DNA of 64,000 nucleotides, from the NCBI GenBank assembly GCA_040879025.1, contig JBBDLF010000017.1, positions 1 through 64,000 on the forward strand. Direction: 5' to 3'. Source of the stretch: JBBDLF01 sp040879025 (GTDB lineage Bacteria; Pseudomonadota; Gammaproteobacteria; Pseudomonadales; Pseudohongiellaceae). The notes below the pieces were generated by a model. The model saw only the letters and a program-made list of their open reading frames with translations. It was not told the DNA's origin and searched no databases. Below are positions 6,962 through 15,054 of the stretch, one piece after another. Position numbers and translations under genes: made by a program. The stretch's first letter is position 1, and the number at the start of each line of letters is the position of its first letter.

Positions 6962-8974
6962 CTAGAGGCCGAAGGGGAAGGTGCCGGGGACGCTTTTGCC
7001 GGGTTCGAGGCCGAGGGGGTCTATGGCGCGGGACTGGTCGAACCAGATGTATTCGTCGAACTGACGCGGGAGGCAGGCGTTGAAGTAGTGGCTGGCGAGT
7101 TCGGTTTCAGGGCGGTAGATGACGCCGATAGCGCGCTCCATCCTTTGGGGACGCAGTTGTTCGCGCAGCTTCTCTTTCTGATGACGTAAGGGCAGCAGGA
7201 ACGCATTAAGCCCTGAGTCATGACATAGCCGCTCATAGCTGCCCTGTAATGACGGACGCACGGTTTTGACTTCCATCGGCGCGCCCCAGTCGCTGGCGGC
7301 GGCAACCGTCCCTTCGTGGGTTCCGAACCCTATCAGGTAAGCCTCGTCACCAAAACGGCTGCGGCACAAGTGACCGATGTTGAGATCGCCGCGGTGACTC
7401 ATTTCAGTCGCCGCGGCGTCACCAATGTGCGAATTGTGTGCCCATATGATGCCCTTCGCCCGGGGACCGTGAAAGGACAGCACATTATTGAACGTATCGA
7501 ACATATGCTTGTCACGCAGATTCCATGAACTGCTGGAACCGTGATACATCACGCGATAATATTCTTCCGCGTTCTTGATCAGTCGCGCGTTGGAGACGGC
7601 ATCGAGAAATCGGCGGCCGTCACGCTGGGCGTATTCAATTCGCTTGACCAGAAGATCATCCAGTATTTTGATGACTTCCTCCTCGCAGCCCTGGTGTGCC
7701 CCGGTCAGCGCCGCCGCGCCATACGTTGAGGGATCAGACTCCCACGGACTCAGACACCCATAGCGCCGCCGGGCAATCGCCGCGGCTTCAGTATCCACCG
7801 CCTCCAGATAATTGATTACCGAATGAATCGACGCATAAAGGCTGTACAGATCGAGTCCGTAAAAGCCGACCCCGTCCTCAGGCGAAGCATACTTCCGGTT
7901 GTGGTGGCGCAACCATTTTACGAACTCCAGCACCTGGACATTGGCCCACATCCAGGTTGGGAAACGCGAAAACGTCACTTCTTCTGTTGGATCAAGCCGC
8001 GTACCGCGCGCGAAGTGATCAATCTGGGCCGCGTCCGGCCAGTCCGCTTCCGCGGCGACGAAGTGAAACCCTTTATGTTGAATCAGTTCACGGGTAATAC
8101 GCGCACGCATATCATAAAACTCAGCCGTCCCATGACTCGCTTCGCCGATCAATACCACGCGAGCTTCGCCCACTCGTTCGAGCAGCCCGCTTAATTCAAC
8201 ACTTTCAATGGTGGGGATGTGAACCGCGGCTCTTTCGATCTGTTCTGAAACGGGTTCCGGTTTGCGCACCCGAAAAGCTTTGAGCTTTGGGCGCAATTCA
8301 CCTTCCACTTCATCCCAGCCCTGCTCCCCAATGAGCGGAACGAAACGCACCCGGCCCAACTCTTCCATCTCGACCTGGTCTTCAGATGTTCGCGTAATGC
8401 GCATCAATCCCTGCTCACGCAGGCTGTTTCCAGTGGGGATCACCAACCGCCCGCCAATGGCCAGTTGTTCAAGCAGCGAGCGCGGCGCTTCAGGGCCGCC
8501 TGCTGCCACAACGATGGCATCATAGGGGGCGTTTTCCGGCCAGCCCAGGGTGCCGTCGCCGCACATCACTTCGATATTGCCGTACCGCAGACGGCGAAAT
8601 CGTGCCGCCGCCTGGTGGGTCAGCGCTTGATGCCTCTCAATGGTATACACTTCACCGGCCAGGCGGGAAAGCACGGCAGCGGCATATCCCGAACCGGTGC
8701 CGACTTCCAGCACTTTGTCGCCCGGTTGCAACCGCAGGGTTTCCGTCATCAGCGCAACAATATACGGCTGGGAAATGGTCTGCCCTTCACCGATAGGTAA
8801 TGGTGAATCGTCATAGGCGAATTCCATCAGGTCCAAACCGACGAATTCTTCCCGGGGCACTTCATTCATCGCGTCGAGAACACCGCTGTCTTCGATTCCT
8901 CGTTGTCGAAGCAGATTGAGAAAATCAACCTTGTTGTATTCAATGTGCTTCCTTGTGTCTTTACTGACCACCAT
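6962..8974 (-). CDS. Fusion of protein-L-isoaspartate O-methyltransferase and erythromycin-esterase-like domain
   Basis: A 670-residue two-domain protein. Residues 1-220 form a PCMT domain (repair of isoaspartate by SAM-dependent methylation) with EGQTISQPYIVALMTE at 63-78 and SAM motif VLEVGTGSGYAAA at 88-100. Residues 255-660 are an erythromycin-esterase (EreA/EreB) family hydrolase: GEASHGTAEF from 277 with the likely catalytic base His281, AAEADWPDA near 310 and IIWAHNSHIGDA near 510. Such chromosomal fusions occur in environmental bacteria and need not mean macrolide resistance; the hydrolase may instead act on a damaged peptide or an endogenous ester. A separate ordinary pcm lies at 51.5 kb, so this copy is an accessory one. 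It diverges from glgP and shares an FNR-type palindrome with it. Confidence 0.88.
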   Translation of the reverse strand: MVVSKDTRKHIEYNKVDFLNLLRQRGIEDSGVLDAMNEVPREEFVGLDLMEFAYDDSPLPIGEGQTISQPYIVALMTETLRLQPGDKVLEVGTGSGYAAAVLSRLAGEVYTIERHQALTHQAAARFRRLRYGNIEVMCGDGTLGWPENAPYDAIVVAAGGPEAPRSLLEQLAIGGRLVIPTGNSLREQGLMRITRTSEDQVEMEELGRVRFVPLIGEQGWDEVEGELRPKLKAFRVRKPEPVSEQIERAAVHIPTIESVELSGLLERVGEARVVLIGEASHGTAEFYDMRARITRELIQHKGFHFVAAEADWPDAAQIDHFARGTRLDPTEEVTFSRFPTWMWANVQVLEFVKWLRHHNRKYASPEDGVGFYGLDLYSLYASIHSVINYLEAVDTEAAAIARRRYGCLSPWESDPSTYGAAALTGAHQGCEEEVIKILDDLLVKRIEYAQRDGRRFLDAVSNARLIKNAEEYYRVMYHGSSSSWNLRDKHMFDTFNNVLSFHGPRAKGIIWAHNSHIGDAAATEMSHRGDLNIGHLCRSRFGDEAYLIGFGTHEGTVAAASDWGAPMEVKTVRPSLQGSYERLCHDSGLNAFLLPLRHQKEKLREQLRPQRMERAIGVIYRPETELASHYFNACLPRQFDEYIWFDQSRAIDPLGLEPGKSVPGTFPFGL

Positions 8975-9028
8975 CCGGTGCCCCCTTAGTCTTGCCCCTA
9001 CTCTAGTGCAAACGGGGTTGGAACCTGG

Positions 9029-9042
9029 TTGACTTTAGTCAA
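9029..9042. promoter_or_regulatory. FNR-type palindrome between pcm-ere and glgP
   Basis: TTGACTTTAGTCAA is a perfect inverted repeat. For glgP, TATAGT at 9064-9069 predicts a transcript start near 9076, placing the site centre about -40.5. For the divergent gene, TAGAGT on the minus strand (9000-9005) predicts a start near 8993, centre about -42.5. Both match class II FNR/CRP geometry (-41.5), so one dimer could serve two promoters. Confidence 0.55.
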
Positions 9043-9103
9043 CTTGAGCAACGATACGTTACCTATAGTTAAATGGTAGGCAGACCCAAGTGGAGCAGTG
9101 TAA

Positions 9104-11668
9104 ATGACGGGTAAAAAATTCACACTGGAAGTGCAGCCGCGCATTCCAGAAAAACTCAAATTACTTGATGAACTGGCCAATAACCTGCTTTACAGTTGGG
9201 ACAGACAAGTACGCAGCCTGTTTTACCGGCTGGATCGCGACCTGTGGGAGCGGTCCAGTCACAACCCGAAACTGTTTCTGCATCGCATTGAACAGAACAA
9301 ACTGGAAACCGCGGCCCGCGATCCTGTGTTTCTGCAGGATTACGAACGGGTTTTATCTTCCTACAACAGCTACATGCAACTACAGGATCGCTCCCACTGC
9401 TCGATTTACCTTGACTGTGACAAAGACCTGATTTCCTATTCCTGCGCCGAGTTCGGACTTCACGAAAGCTTCCCCATTTATTCCGGCGGCCTTGGTATTC
9501 TCGCGGGTGATTACTGTAAAGGCATGAGTGATCTGAGTATGCCCTTTGTCGGCGTTGGTCTGTTGTACCGGCAAGGCTATTTCCGCCAGAAAATTGATGC
9601 CGATGGTCACCAGATAGCTGAAAACATTCCTTCCAATTTCAATGATCTGCCAATTTCCACCGCGATCAGCAACAGCGGCGAGGAAGTGCATATCATGGTG
9701 GAAACCGGCAACCGCCATATCGAGGCCAAGGTGTGGCTTGCCACGGCTGGACATATCAAACTGGTATTGCTGGATACGGATATTCCCGCCAATTCTGAAA
9801 AAGACCGCCGAATTACGCACCAGCTCTATGGCGGCAACGCAACCAATCGCCTGTTACAGGAGATGATGCTGGGCATCGGTGGCGTCAGGGCTCAGCGCGC
9901 GCTGGGGCTTACTCCCACGATCTGGCACTGCAATGAAGGTCACTCCGCCTTCCAGATTCTGGAACGCTGTCGCGAAATGGTAACTGATGAGGGCATCGAT
10001 TTTCAGACCGCACTGGAGGCTGTCGCGGCTAACACGGTTTTTACCACGCACACCCCCGTAGCCGCCGGTCATGATGTTTTTGAAACGTCGCTGATCACCC
10101 AGCACTTTGCGGACTTCATTGAGGAACTGGGCATCACTACCGAGGAGTTTCTGAAACTGGGACGCAGCCCATTGCGCGAGGACGGATTCAATATGACCGC
10201 CCTTGCCCTGCGCGGTTCACGTCAACACAACGGTGTGAGCCGAATTCATTCGCGAATGGCTTCGGAAATGGAACGTTACGTCTGGCCCCAGATTCCGGTG
10301 TCGGAAAATCCCATTCGGTATGTAACCAATGCGGTTCATGTGCCCACCTTTCTGGCCAATGAATGGGCAAATCTGTTCGACAACCAGTTCGGCGGTGGCT
10401 GGCGCCGGGAGCTGTGCAATCGTCCGTTCTGGGATTTTATAGACAACATCCCCGAGTACAGCTACTGGAGCCATCTGCAAAACCTGAAGTCGAATATGCT
10501 CGAGGGAATAGTCAAACTGGTCACCATTCAACATCGGCGCAATGGCAACAGCGAATCCCAGATTCGTCGGCTGATCAAATACCTCAAGCCTCAAACCACG
10601 GATGTACTCACCATCGGCTTCGCAAGACGTTTCGCCACGTACAAGCGTGCGGCGCTGATTTTTTCAGATGAAGAACGTCTGGCCAAACTGCTCGGCGACC
10701 CAGACCGTCCGGTTATCTTTCTGTTCGCCGGCAAGGCCCATCCCGAAGACAAGCCGGGACAGGAATTGATCAAGCAAATCTATACCATGTCCCGCAAACC
10801 GGCATTTGAAGGCAAGGTCATTCTGGTGGAAAACTATGACATCGCCGTAGGCCGAAAACTCGTCAGCGGGGTTGATGTGTGGCTCAACAACCCGGAGTAT
10901 CCGCTGGAGGCCAGCGGCACATCCGGGCAAAAAGCCGGCATAAACGGCGTCATCAACCTCAGCGTGCTGGACGGCTGGTGGGCGGAAGGTTTTAACGGAG
11001 AGAACGGTTGGGGGATAACGCCCCATGGCGCCAACTATACACCTGAATTCCGCAACCATGAAGAAGCCAATGAATTGATGGACATGCTGGAACAGGAAGT
11101 GGTGCCATTGTATTACACCCGCAACGGCCGGGGGTTTTCCAGCGGCTGGATTCGAAAATCGAAGGCTTCGATGAAGTCCATTCTGCCAAAGTATAATACT
11201 CAACGTATGGTAATGGACTACGTTCGTGACTTTTACAGCCCCGCCGTCAAGCAGGGAATCCGACTGAGCAGGGATAACTACAGTGGCGCCCGGGAACTCG
11301 CTCTGTGGAAACAGAAGGTGCGAGAGTCGTGGAGCCGGGTATCAATCAGCCGCATCAACAACGCTCCGGAGAAGGTTTCCAATAATGATCCCATCCTGAT
11401 CGAGGTGGCTATCGACCTGAATGATCTGTCACCACAGGACATCCGTGTAGAGTGCCTTTTCGGCACCAATGGCAGAGAGGAGGAATTCAATTGCCGCGAC
11501 AGTCAGTTTCTGGAGTATCAACAAACGCTTGAGGACGGCCGCACCCTGTTTGCACTGACCTACAAACCGTCACGGTGCGGGCTGCAAACCTATATGCTTC
11601 GGTGTTACCCCTGCCATTCCTTGCTGACCCACCAGTTTGAAACCGGCCGAATGCTCTGGGTGAAATAG
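9104..11668 (+). CDS. glgP: Alpha-glucan phosphorylase
   Basis: PLP enzyme that releases glucose-1-phosphate from the non-reducing ends of glycogen or maltodextrin. The 854 residues belong to the alpha-glucan family phosphorylases that begin with a DUF3417-like domain (FTLEVQPRIPEKLKLLDELA onward), distinct from the E. coli GlgP/MalP subtype. The PLP lysine is Lys610 in EASGTSGQKAG; HCNEGHSAFQ near residue 275 and TIGFARRFATYKRA near 510 are catalytic-core segments. GGAG lies eight bases before the ATG. It opens the glycogen region and converges on the malQ-GH57 pair. The FNR-type palindrome 62 bases upstream suggests induction when oxygen falls, which would mobilise glycogen for fermentation or microaerobic growth. 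Confidence 0.93.
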   Translation: MTGKKFTLEVQPRIPEKLKLLDELANNLLYSWDRQVRSLFYRLDRDLWERSSHNPKLFLHRIEQNKLETAARDPVFLQDYERVLSSYNSYMQLQDRSHCSIYLDCDKDLISYSCAEFGLHESFPIYSGGLGILAGDYCKGMSDLSMPFVGVGLLYRQGYFRQKIDADGHQIAENIPSNFNDLPISTAISNSGEEVHIMVETGNRHIEAKVWLATAGHIKLVLLDTDIPANSEKDRRITHQLYGGNATNRLLQEMMLGIGGVRAQRALGLTPTIWHCNEGHSAFQILERCREMVTDEGIDFQTALEAVAANTVFTTHTPVAAGHDVFETSLITQHFADFIEELGITTEEFLKLGRSPLREDGFNMTALALRGSRQHNGVSRIHSRMASEMERYVWPQIPVSENPIRYVTNAVHVPTFLANEWANLFDNQFGGGWRRELCNRPFWDFIDNIPEYSYWSHLQNLKSNMLEGIVKLVTIQHRRNGNSESQIRRLIKYLKPQTTDVLTIGFARRFATYKRAALIFSDEERLAKLLGDPDRPVIFLFAGKAHPEDKPGQELIKQIYTMSRKPAFEGKVILVENYDIAVGRKLVSGVDVWLNNPEYPLEASGTSGQKAGINGVINLSVLDGWWAEGFNGENGWGITPHGANYTPEFRNHEEANELMDMLEQEVVPLYYTRNGRGFSSGWIRKSKASMKSILPKYNTQRMVMDYVRDFYSPAVKQGIRLSRDNYSGARELALWKQKVRESWSRVSISRINNAPEKVSNNDPILIEVAIDLNDLSPQDIRVECLFGTNGREEEFNCRDSQFLEYQQTLEDGRTLFALTYKPSRCGLQTYMLRCYPCHSLLTHQFETGRMLWVK

Positions 11669-11695
11669 CACACGGTCGGTTCTCTCTTGCTTATG

Positions 11696-13171
11696 TCACG
11701 CTTTGCGACCGTACAATGTGACCATTTCCCTTAATCGGCCGCCCAAGTCATCATCCATTTGCTGCCAGTCAAACCGATAGCGCCAGTTGTTACTTTCCAC
11801 TGTGCCGGGAACATTCATCCGCTCACTGCTGTCCTGCGCCAGCAGGTCCTGCATCGGAAAAATGGCGAGAGAGGCGACGGAGGCCATGGCCAGTCTGATC
11901 AACGGCCACGGCACGGGCTCCTGAGGATATCCCAGATAGCTGTCTACTCGGTCTTTTGTCTTCCGGTTCAGGCCTTTGTACCAGCCGAGTGTTGTGTCAT
12001 TGTCGTGAGTCCCGGTATAGACAACAAAGTTGTGTTCATAATTATGCGGCAGATAAGGATTGTCCGCGTCACTGTCAAATGCGAACTGCAGCACCTTGGT
12101 ACCCGGTAAGCGGAAATGATCACGCAGATGCAGCACACCTTCGGTAATCAGTCCAAGGTCCTCGGCAACAAAGGGCACACTGTCAAACTCCGACTTCAGC
12201 ACCGCCAGCAGTTTGTCGCCGGGCACATTTATCCATCGTCCGGAAACCGCCGTTTTTTCCGCGGCAGGGATCTCCCAAACAGCATCAAACCCGCGAAAGT
12301 GATCGATCCGGATGAGGTCAAAACAATCCAGCAGGTGCTTGATGCGATTGCGCCACCAGCCGAATTTTTCTTGTTCCAGCGACTGCCAGTTGAATTGCGG
12401 ATTACCCCATCGCTGACCGGTTTCTGAAAAGTAATCAGGCGGCACTCCGGCCACCGTGCGCGGCGATCCGCCGTCGTCAAGATCGAACGATTTTTGCGAG
12501 GCCCAGACTTCAGCGCTGTCGTGTGCAACAAAAAAGGGCATGTCTCCCATCAGCGACACACGGCGGGTGCGCGCATACTTCCGCAGACGACTCCACTGCC
12601 GAAAAAACAGAAACTGTTCAAACCGCACACGCGCAATATCATCACCGAGTTGATGGGCCGCTTCTTCCAGGGCTTGCCTGTCGCGTTTCTTGATGGGCTC
12701 CGGCCAGGCGGTCCAGGGCTTGCCGTTGTGAAGCAAACGCAGGCTCGTAAACAGCGCGTAGTCTTCGAGCCAGTAGCGGTTCTCGTCACAGAAAATCTCG
12801 CACTCCCGTTGCAGCGCCGGATCGCTGTGGTTCATAAAGACATCCAGCAAGCCGAACACGCCGGCCCGGAACGCTTCCTCATCGTCATAATCGACATCGG
12901 GTGCCTCTAGCTGTCCCATTCCCTCCATGCGGACGGCTTCGGCCAATGAAATCATGCGCGGATTACCCGCAAACGCCGACAAGCTGTGATAAGGCGACAG
13001 GTCGGATCCGGTGGGGCCCAGCGGCAATACCTGCCACCATCCGATACCTGCAGCGGCGAGAAAATCTATGAACCGATAGGCTTCGCTGCCCAGATTGCCA
13101 TAACGACCGTTACCCGGAAGCGAAGTAGGATGAAGCAATACACCGCATTGCCGAAGGCGAACTTTATACAT
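11696..13171 (-). CDS. malQ: 4-alpha-glucanotransferase (amylomaltase)
   Basis: GH77 enzyme that transfers alpha-1,4-glucan segments between maltodextrins and releases glucose, working with the phosphorylase and glucokinase. The 491 residues are of the short bacterial amylomaltase form, without the N-terminal extension of E. coli MalQ. The signature GVLLHPTSLPG is near the start; IRIDHFRGFDAVWEIPA near residue 290 holds the nucleophile Asp, VAEDLG near 340 the acid/base Glu, and YTGTHDNDTT near 395 the third acid. It lies 26 bases after the GH57 gene on the same strand and is probably cotranscribed. Its 3' end faces glgP across 27 bases with no obvious terminator. Confidence 0.93.
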   Translation of the reverse strand: MYKVRLRQCGVLLHPTSLPGNGRYGNLGSEAYRFIDFLAAAGIGWWQVLPLGPTGSDLSPYHSLSAFAGNPRMISLAEAVRMEGMGQLEAPDVDYDDEEAFRAGVFGLLDVFMNHSDPALQRECEIFCDENRYWLEDYALFTSLRLLHNGKPWTAWPEPIKKRDRQALEEAAHQLGDDIARVRFEQFLFFRQWSRLRKYARTRRVSLMGDMPFFVAHDSAEVWASQKSFDLDDGGSPRTVAGVPPDYFSETGQRWGNPQFNWQSLEQEKFGWWRNRIKHLLDCFDLIRIDHFRGFDAVWEIPAAEKTAVSGRWINVPGDKLLAVLKSEFDSVPFVAEDLGLITEGVLHLRDHFRLPGTKVLQFAFDSDADNPYLPHNYEHNFVVYTGTHDNDTTLGWYKGLNRKTKDRVDSYLGYPQEPVPWPLIRLAMASVASLAIFPMQDLLAQDSSERMNVPGTVESNNWRYRFDWQQMDDDLGGRLREMVTLYGRKA

Positions 13172-13197
13172 GTCTGTCCTTGTACTGAATGAACATT

Positions 13198-14901
13198 TCA
13201 GCTTTGCTGGCTTCGGCGCATCACGCCATGCAGTTCCACCTTGCGTTCCGTATCCTCGCCGGATTCCGCTGATATCACTTGCATCAGTTCGCGCGGCGCA
13301 TCAAGTCCGAGCAAGGCGTACAGGTTACTGAGATGCAGCCGGGACAACGCATCAAAATCACGTACAGAGGACGCCGGATTATAGTCGCCATACCACCAGA
13401 ACCAGTCGGAGCCTTCGCAGATGGCCAGTTGCCTCTCTATGCGCTCGCGTGCCTGCGGATCCAATTGCGATTCACTGAACACGCGATCGACTTCGGATTT
13501 GGCTTTGCACAGCAGATCCCAGGCTCGGTTTTTGTCCGGGTTGCCCAGCCAGGTGGAAAAGTTTCCGAAGACCCAGCTTCCCGCCACCAGTTTGTCCAGG
13601 TTTTGCGGTGCAATTTTTTCGTTCAGGCACTCGGAAAAAGTGGTCATCTTGATTTCCGGATGCCTGACAAGTTTTTTATACAATGCGGTTAAAAAATAAA
13701 ATCCGTTATTTGGATAATACTCCCAACAATTCTCTCCATCGAGAATGATGGAAACTACCTGATCGCCACCTTCGTTGCCGGATTTCTGCATTGAATGCAG
13801 ATGATCCAGCAGATTATCCGCCGCATCATCCCCATGCCAGTCAGAGTAGGTAAAGCCGATCAGGTCGGACATTTTATCATCGCGAAAAAAGCAGCGTATC
13901 GGGTTATCGCCTAGCTGAAACGCTCGGTGAATCTGCTCAACTTCGACATCATTGGCCTGAAGACTGTTATGTAACACATTGCCGCCGCTGGCGACCCATT
14001 TGAAATTCTGCTGGTCAAGCAGGTCCAGCACCGCTTCGCTGACGCCGCCTTCGGACGGCCAGCAACCCACCGGGTCGCGACCGAAGTAATGTCGGAAGCT
14101 CTCCACCGCCTTGCGCATCTGCCATTCCACTCGCTCCTGACCTCCGGGATATTTCAGCTCCGGCAACGTCACCGCGGGTTCCGCTTCACGCGCGCAGTCG
14201 GTATCCAGCAACAGAGGCAGCATGGGATGTGTATAGGGTGTCACGCTCAATTCAATCTGGCCCATGTCAGCAAGATGACGGTATTTGGGTATGATATTGC
14301 CGATCAGCTCGCCCATGATCTGCAGTAACAGTATGCGATCGCGGTGCGTAAAATCGGTCTGCCTCGCCATCAGTGACGCGACGCGCGAATCAGACCGGCG
14401 TACCGTTTCGCCCAGCCAGGCAAGGTGGTACCAGGTGAGCAGATCAAAGAAAAACTGCTCGTCCAGATAGCTCAAAGGCATTTCATTGAGTTTGACCTTC
14501 TTTGCCAGATCCACCAGCGCGGCATACGGTTTGTGCGGGTGTATAAGGCGATGCTCGTTGGCGCGCAGGCAGTTTTCTATGATTTCCCTTCGATCCTCAA
14601 CCGATACCGGCAGCGCGGTTTCCGTCAGCAGGGCCAGCAGTTCGTCCTTCAGCGGAATGTTTTGGTTCAGAAATTCGCGAATCTGCAGGTCGTAGTCTTC
14701 TATCTGTTCGAGCAATACGGGGCAGAAATTGATGACCGCCTTCGCTCGCGGAATGGACTCCAGGATATTGGCCATGTCGGTGTAATCCTTGATGGCATGC
14801 AAATATACCCACGGCAGCTTGTAGCGATGGCCCAACTGATCCTGGTAACAGGGCTGGTGCATATGCCAGCAAAAAACCACGCGCATTGATGTGCTTGTCA
14901 T
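13198..14901 (-). CDS. Glycoside hydrolase family 57 protein (alpha-amylase/glucanotransferase-like)
   Basis: Retaining glycosidase of the GH57 (beta/alpha)7-barrel family, predicted to hydrolyse or rearrange alpha-1,4-glucan in the cytoplasm (no signal peptide). The 567 residues begin with the family opener VVFCWHMHQPCYQD; the catalytic nucleophile is expected in CWPSEGGVSE near residue 280 and the acid/base Asp in SIILDGENCWEYY near 390. AGGAGG stands eight bases before the ATG. It is the first gene of the GH57-malQ pair and diverges from glgB. On its strand TAGTAT (14933-14938) lies properly downstream of an FNR-type palindrome centred about -40.5. Exact specificity (amylase, 4-alpha-glucanotransferase or branching activity) cannot be set from sequence. 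Confidence 0.88.
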   Translation of the reverse strand: MTSTSMRVVFCWHMHQPCYQDQLGHRYKLPWVYLHAIKDYTDMANILESIPRAKAVINFCPVLLEQIEDYDLQIREFLNQNIPLKDELLALLTETALPVSVEDRREIIENCLRANEHRLIHPHKPYAALVDLAKKVKLNEMPLSYLDEQFFFDLLTWYHLAWLGETVRRSDSRVASLMARQTDFTHRDRILLLQIMGELIGNIIPKYRHLADMGQIELSVTPYTHPMLPLLLDTDCAREAEPAVTLPELKYPGGQERVEWQMRKAVESFRHYFGRDPVGCWPSEGGVSEAVLDLLDQQNFKWVASGGNVLHNSLQANDVEVEQIHRAFQLGDNPIRCFFRDDKMSDLIGFTYSDWHGDDAADNLLDHLHSMQKSGNEGGDQVVSIILDGENCWEYYPNNGFYFLTALYKKLVRHPEIKMTTFSECLNEKIAPQNLDKLVAGSWVFGNFSTWLGNPDKNRAWDLLCKAKSEVDRVFSESQLDPQARERIERQLAICEGSDWFWWYGDYNPASSVRDFDALSRLHLSNLYALLGLDAPRELMQVISAESGEDTERKVELHGVMRRSQQS

Positions 14902-14959
14902 GTCAGCTCCTCCTGAGCTACTCCACAGACAAATACTAGAGAATTATTCCGCCTTCCAG

Positions 14960-14973
14960 TTGACCTTGGTCAA
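14960..14973. promoter_or_regulatory. FNR-type palindrome between the GH57 gene and glgB
   Basis: TTGACCTTGGTCAA is a perfect inverted repeat. TAGTAT on the minus strand (14933-14938) and TAGACT on the plus strand (14996-15001) put the site centre at about -40.5 and -41.5 from predicted starts near 14926 and 15008. The symmetric spacing suggests one class II site serving both operons. Confidence 0.55.
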
Positions 14974-15054
14974 GACCACTGCCCAGTCGGATTTCTAGAC
15001 TGTTTTTTGAATTCACGCAATCATCATCAGCCGGCGAAACAGGAAATTCTCAAC

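Noticed and set aside
6962..8974. Macrolide resistance gene
   Set aside because: The esterase-like domain is fused to a PCMT domain in a chromosomal stress locus with no mobile element or atypical composition.
8998..9042. The palindrome at 9029 as a CRP site
   Set aside because: CRP half-sites read TGTGA with six-base spacing; TTGAC with four-base spacing fits the FNR class instead.
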